Part shown: positions 62,240-64,000 of the stretch, piece by piece
Numbering within the stretch: the stretch's first letter is position 1
Layout of the letters: each line of letters begins with the position of its first letter
From: Trichobilharzia szidati
Lineage: Eukaryota; Platyhelminthes; Trematoda; Strigeidida; Schistosomatidae
NCBI GenBank assembly: GCA_944472155.2
Contig: OX235271.1
Coordinates: 38,552,633-38,616,632 of the forward strand
DNA length: 64,000 nucleotides
Direction of reading: 5' to 3'
Translations under genes and position numbers: made by a program
The notes under the pieces: generated by a model
What the model was told of the DNA's origin: nothing
The model's input: only the letters and a program-made list of their open reading frames with translations
Database searches by the model: none

Positions 62240-64000
62240 CCTTAGGCTACGAGGGCTACAAAGAGTCCTGGCTCTCTGCTAACAATTCTGCTTACAAGGC
62301 TCTGGTAATAATGCTAAGTTTAGACCTATCGCTATTACCTCTCCTTTTTTGAAACTAATGGAGAAACTATTGTTACTAAAACTTGTTCCCTCCCTAAGTT
62401 TCTCAAACGATCCAAAGCAGTTTGCTTACAAACAGGTTAGAAGTACTTTGGACGCTGCTGCTGTGTTTCATCACAACATTGTATCCTCCTTAGACAAAGG
62501 AGCCAAGTTTGTCCGTTGTACGTTCCTTGACTATACATCTGCTTTTGACTCTGTACCTAGAGGTCTATTGTTAAACAAGCTAAGCCTTACACAAATTGAG
62601 CCCTGGGCTATCAACTGGCTACACTCTTACTTCTCTAATACGATGCAGTAAAGGGGTTTATAATGGTGTATCTTCCTCTCCTTTGCTTACTGAAGCTGGA
62701 GTTCCTCAGGGTGCTGTTCTTTCTCCATTTCTCTTTTCCTTCTTCTTACATGATTTACCTCTCTCAGATAAAATCAACTTCGTCAAATATGCAAATGACC
62801 TGTCTGTATCGTTTACCATTAAATCTCACTCTGACTGTCTCAAATTAAATAGCTTCCTGTCGGACATCAGTCAGTGGTACAAACTAAATGGTCTCATGCT
62901 GAATCCTTCAAAATGCCAGACCACTGACTTCTCCCTTAGGCATAAACGAGATCTTCAAACACTGGTAAGTTCTCATGAAGACTGTTGCATTGAGGGGACT
63001 AAAATTGAAACTAAGTCTAATGCTAAATACCTCGGTCTAGTTCTATCTTCCGACCTTAATTGGACATCTCATATCCTAACGATTTCTAAGAAAGTGTTCT
63101 GTCTAACCTACTACATTAAGAAACTTAGACAATCTGGAATCACCCAACCTCTACTTTCACAATTTGTCAACTCTTGTATCTTACCTAGTCTACTTTACTG
63201 CTCCCCGTTAGTCTTTCCTGGTCTACTGAAAAAGGACCATACCCTCCTGAGAAGGATGTTGAAGGTAGTCATTAGGACTAGTGGTGTAAACCTCAGTCAG
63301 CTCGTCACTACATTAGTTGAAAGGCATCTGAATACATGCGAAAAATGGTCAAAAACCATACTCTCAGACCCCCAACACCCCCTCTATTCCCAACTCTCTC
63401 CTTGTATCTCATCAAGTAAAACCAGAAATCAGTATAAAATAATCTATGCTCGTACAACCAAGTACAGGAACTCAACGATACCATACTTGGCCCGTGTTCT
63501 AAGTGACAGAGACAATGTTAAGCGCGAAACCTATGACTTACTTTGTTGTTAATTAACATAACTTTAGGCTCTTTTATTTCTCTCTTATTTTGTATTCTAT
63601 AGTGAGCTCCTTCTTAAACATACTTAGCTACCTAAATTATTAACATTGGCTTACTTTTTGTGTTTTACTGTATTCCTTCTTTTGTGTATCTACTGGTTCC
63701 GACTATATTAGCACTATGAGTTGTACAAAACTTTCCTGTCACTAACCATCATGTAATTATTAGCATTTGTGGTTGTTTTTTCTCATTTTCTATACTTTTC
63801 GGCAATATTAAACTGACAATCATTGATTGTGAACGCCATTGTCACCACCTTGAAAATTTTGTATTATGCAGGATTACTCACACTACCACTACAAACACTG
63901 CACTAGACCTGACAATAAAAAACAAAACAACAACCCTGAAATGTTATTTTATGATTGTTTAGAGTTGTTTCAACCAAATTAACTGACCATCTTGGCGATA
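62240..64000 (+). mobile_element. CR1/Jockey-group LINE, longest copy, reaching the window end
   Basis: RT motifs 1 to 7 and the C-terminal domain (62290-63552) are followed by about 450 bases of 3' region. The typical GGAATAAAG end is not reached before the window stops. The endonuclease part is missing on the 5' side, where it meets PLE-C. Confidence 0.86.
62300..63552 (+). pseudogene. CR1-like LINE reverse transcriptase, one frameshift, mutated catalytic box
   Basis: Blocks are KFRPIAITSPFLKLMEKLLL, QFAYKQVRSTLDAAAVFHHN, CTFLDYTSAFDSVPRGLLLN (motif A) and GVPQGAVLSPFLFSFFLHDL (motif B). INFVKYANDLSVSF is motif C, with Y-A-N-D for Y-A-D-D at 62788-62799. Then come LNGLMLNPSKCQTTDF, NAKYLGLVLSSDLNWTSHIL and the C-terminal part to 63552. 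A one-base shift near 62640 separates 62349-62651 from 62596-63552. The second part is open for over 300 codons. The lost aspartate makes polymerase activity unlikely. Confidence 0.9.

Overview
The window looks like a gene-poor, repeat-rich stretch of a schistosomatid blood-fluke (trematode) genome, most likely Schistosoma. Four lines of evidence point there: abundant Penelope-like elements (PLEs) with a GIY-YIG domain; RTE-clade LINE pieces of the SR2/Perere-3 type; a Merlin DNA transposon; and Sm-alpha-like retroposons carrying the schistosome hammerhead ribozyme. The DNA is AT-rich. I found no convincing host gene, no true tRNA or rRNA gene and no CRISPR array. Every recognised coding region is a broken transposable-element gene.

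I use local names for the families. PLE-A has a tail with a GAGCA/TGCTC hairpin and a GAAAC box. PLE-B and PLE-D have tails with a GAA box followed by a self-complementary AAGAG..CTCTT segment. PLE-C has a tail with a hammerhead. PLE-E is the variant at 31.2 kb. SINE-1 is tRNA-headed with an RTE-like 3' tail. SINE-2 is tRNA-like and bears a hammerhead. Sm-alpha is the known hammerhead retroposon. The two LINE types are RTE and a CR1/Jockey-group element with an (ATT)n tail.

Layout. 0-6.5 kb: PLE-A, PLE-B, SINE-1, PLE-A and RTE pieces. 7-13 kb: SINE-2, SINE-1, an RTE endonuclease piece, two fold-back PLE insertions with target-site duplications (TSDs), and compound SINE-2. 13.5-21.2 kb: fold-back PLE-B, SINE-1, RTE, fold-back PLE-A, a PLE-D reverse transcriptase (RT) remnant, RTE and an inverted SINE-2 pair. 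22-26.5 kb: CR1-like LINE, PLE-C, SINE-2 and the longest PLE-B (minus strand). 27-35.3 kb: worn SINEs, PLE-A, PLE-E, an inverted Sm-alpha pair, RTE, and a 1.6-kb fold-back PLE-A holding another fold-back insertion. 36-43 kb: two PLE-C copies with ribozymes, CR1-like LINE and several SINE-1. 43.4-50.8 kb: Sm-alpha, SINE-2, RTE, tandem PLE-B and PLE-C. 51-62.2 kb: PLE-A with a nested SINE-2, a 2.1-kb unassigned island, RTE, Merlin, RTE, PLE with a nested SINE-2, PLE-A and PLE-C. 62.2-64 kb: the best CR1-like LINE.

Two themes connect the parts. First, most PLE insertions carry their 3' terminal sequence a second time, inverted, at the 5' side, and at least six are framed by 9-14 bp direct repeats. 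Second, hammerhead-type motifs recur in unrelated carriers: PLE-C tails (with compensatory changes), SINE-2, Sm-alpha, and more weakly PLE-A and PLE-B/D tails. SINE-1 shares its 3' end with the RTE LINE, which suggests the LINE mobilises it.
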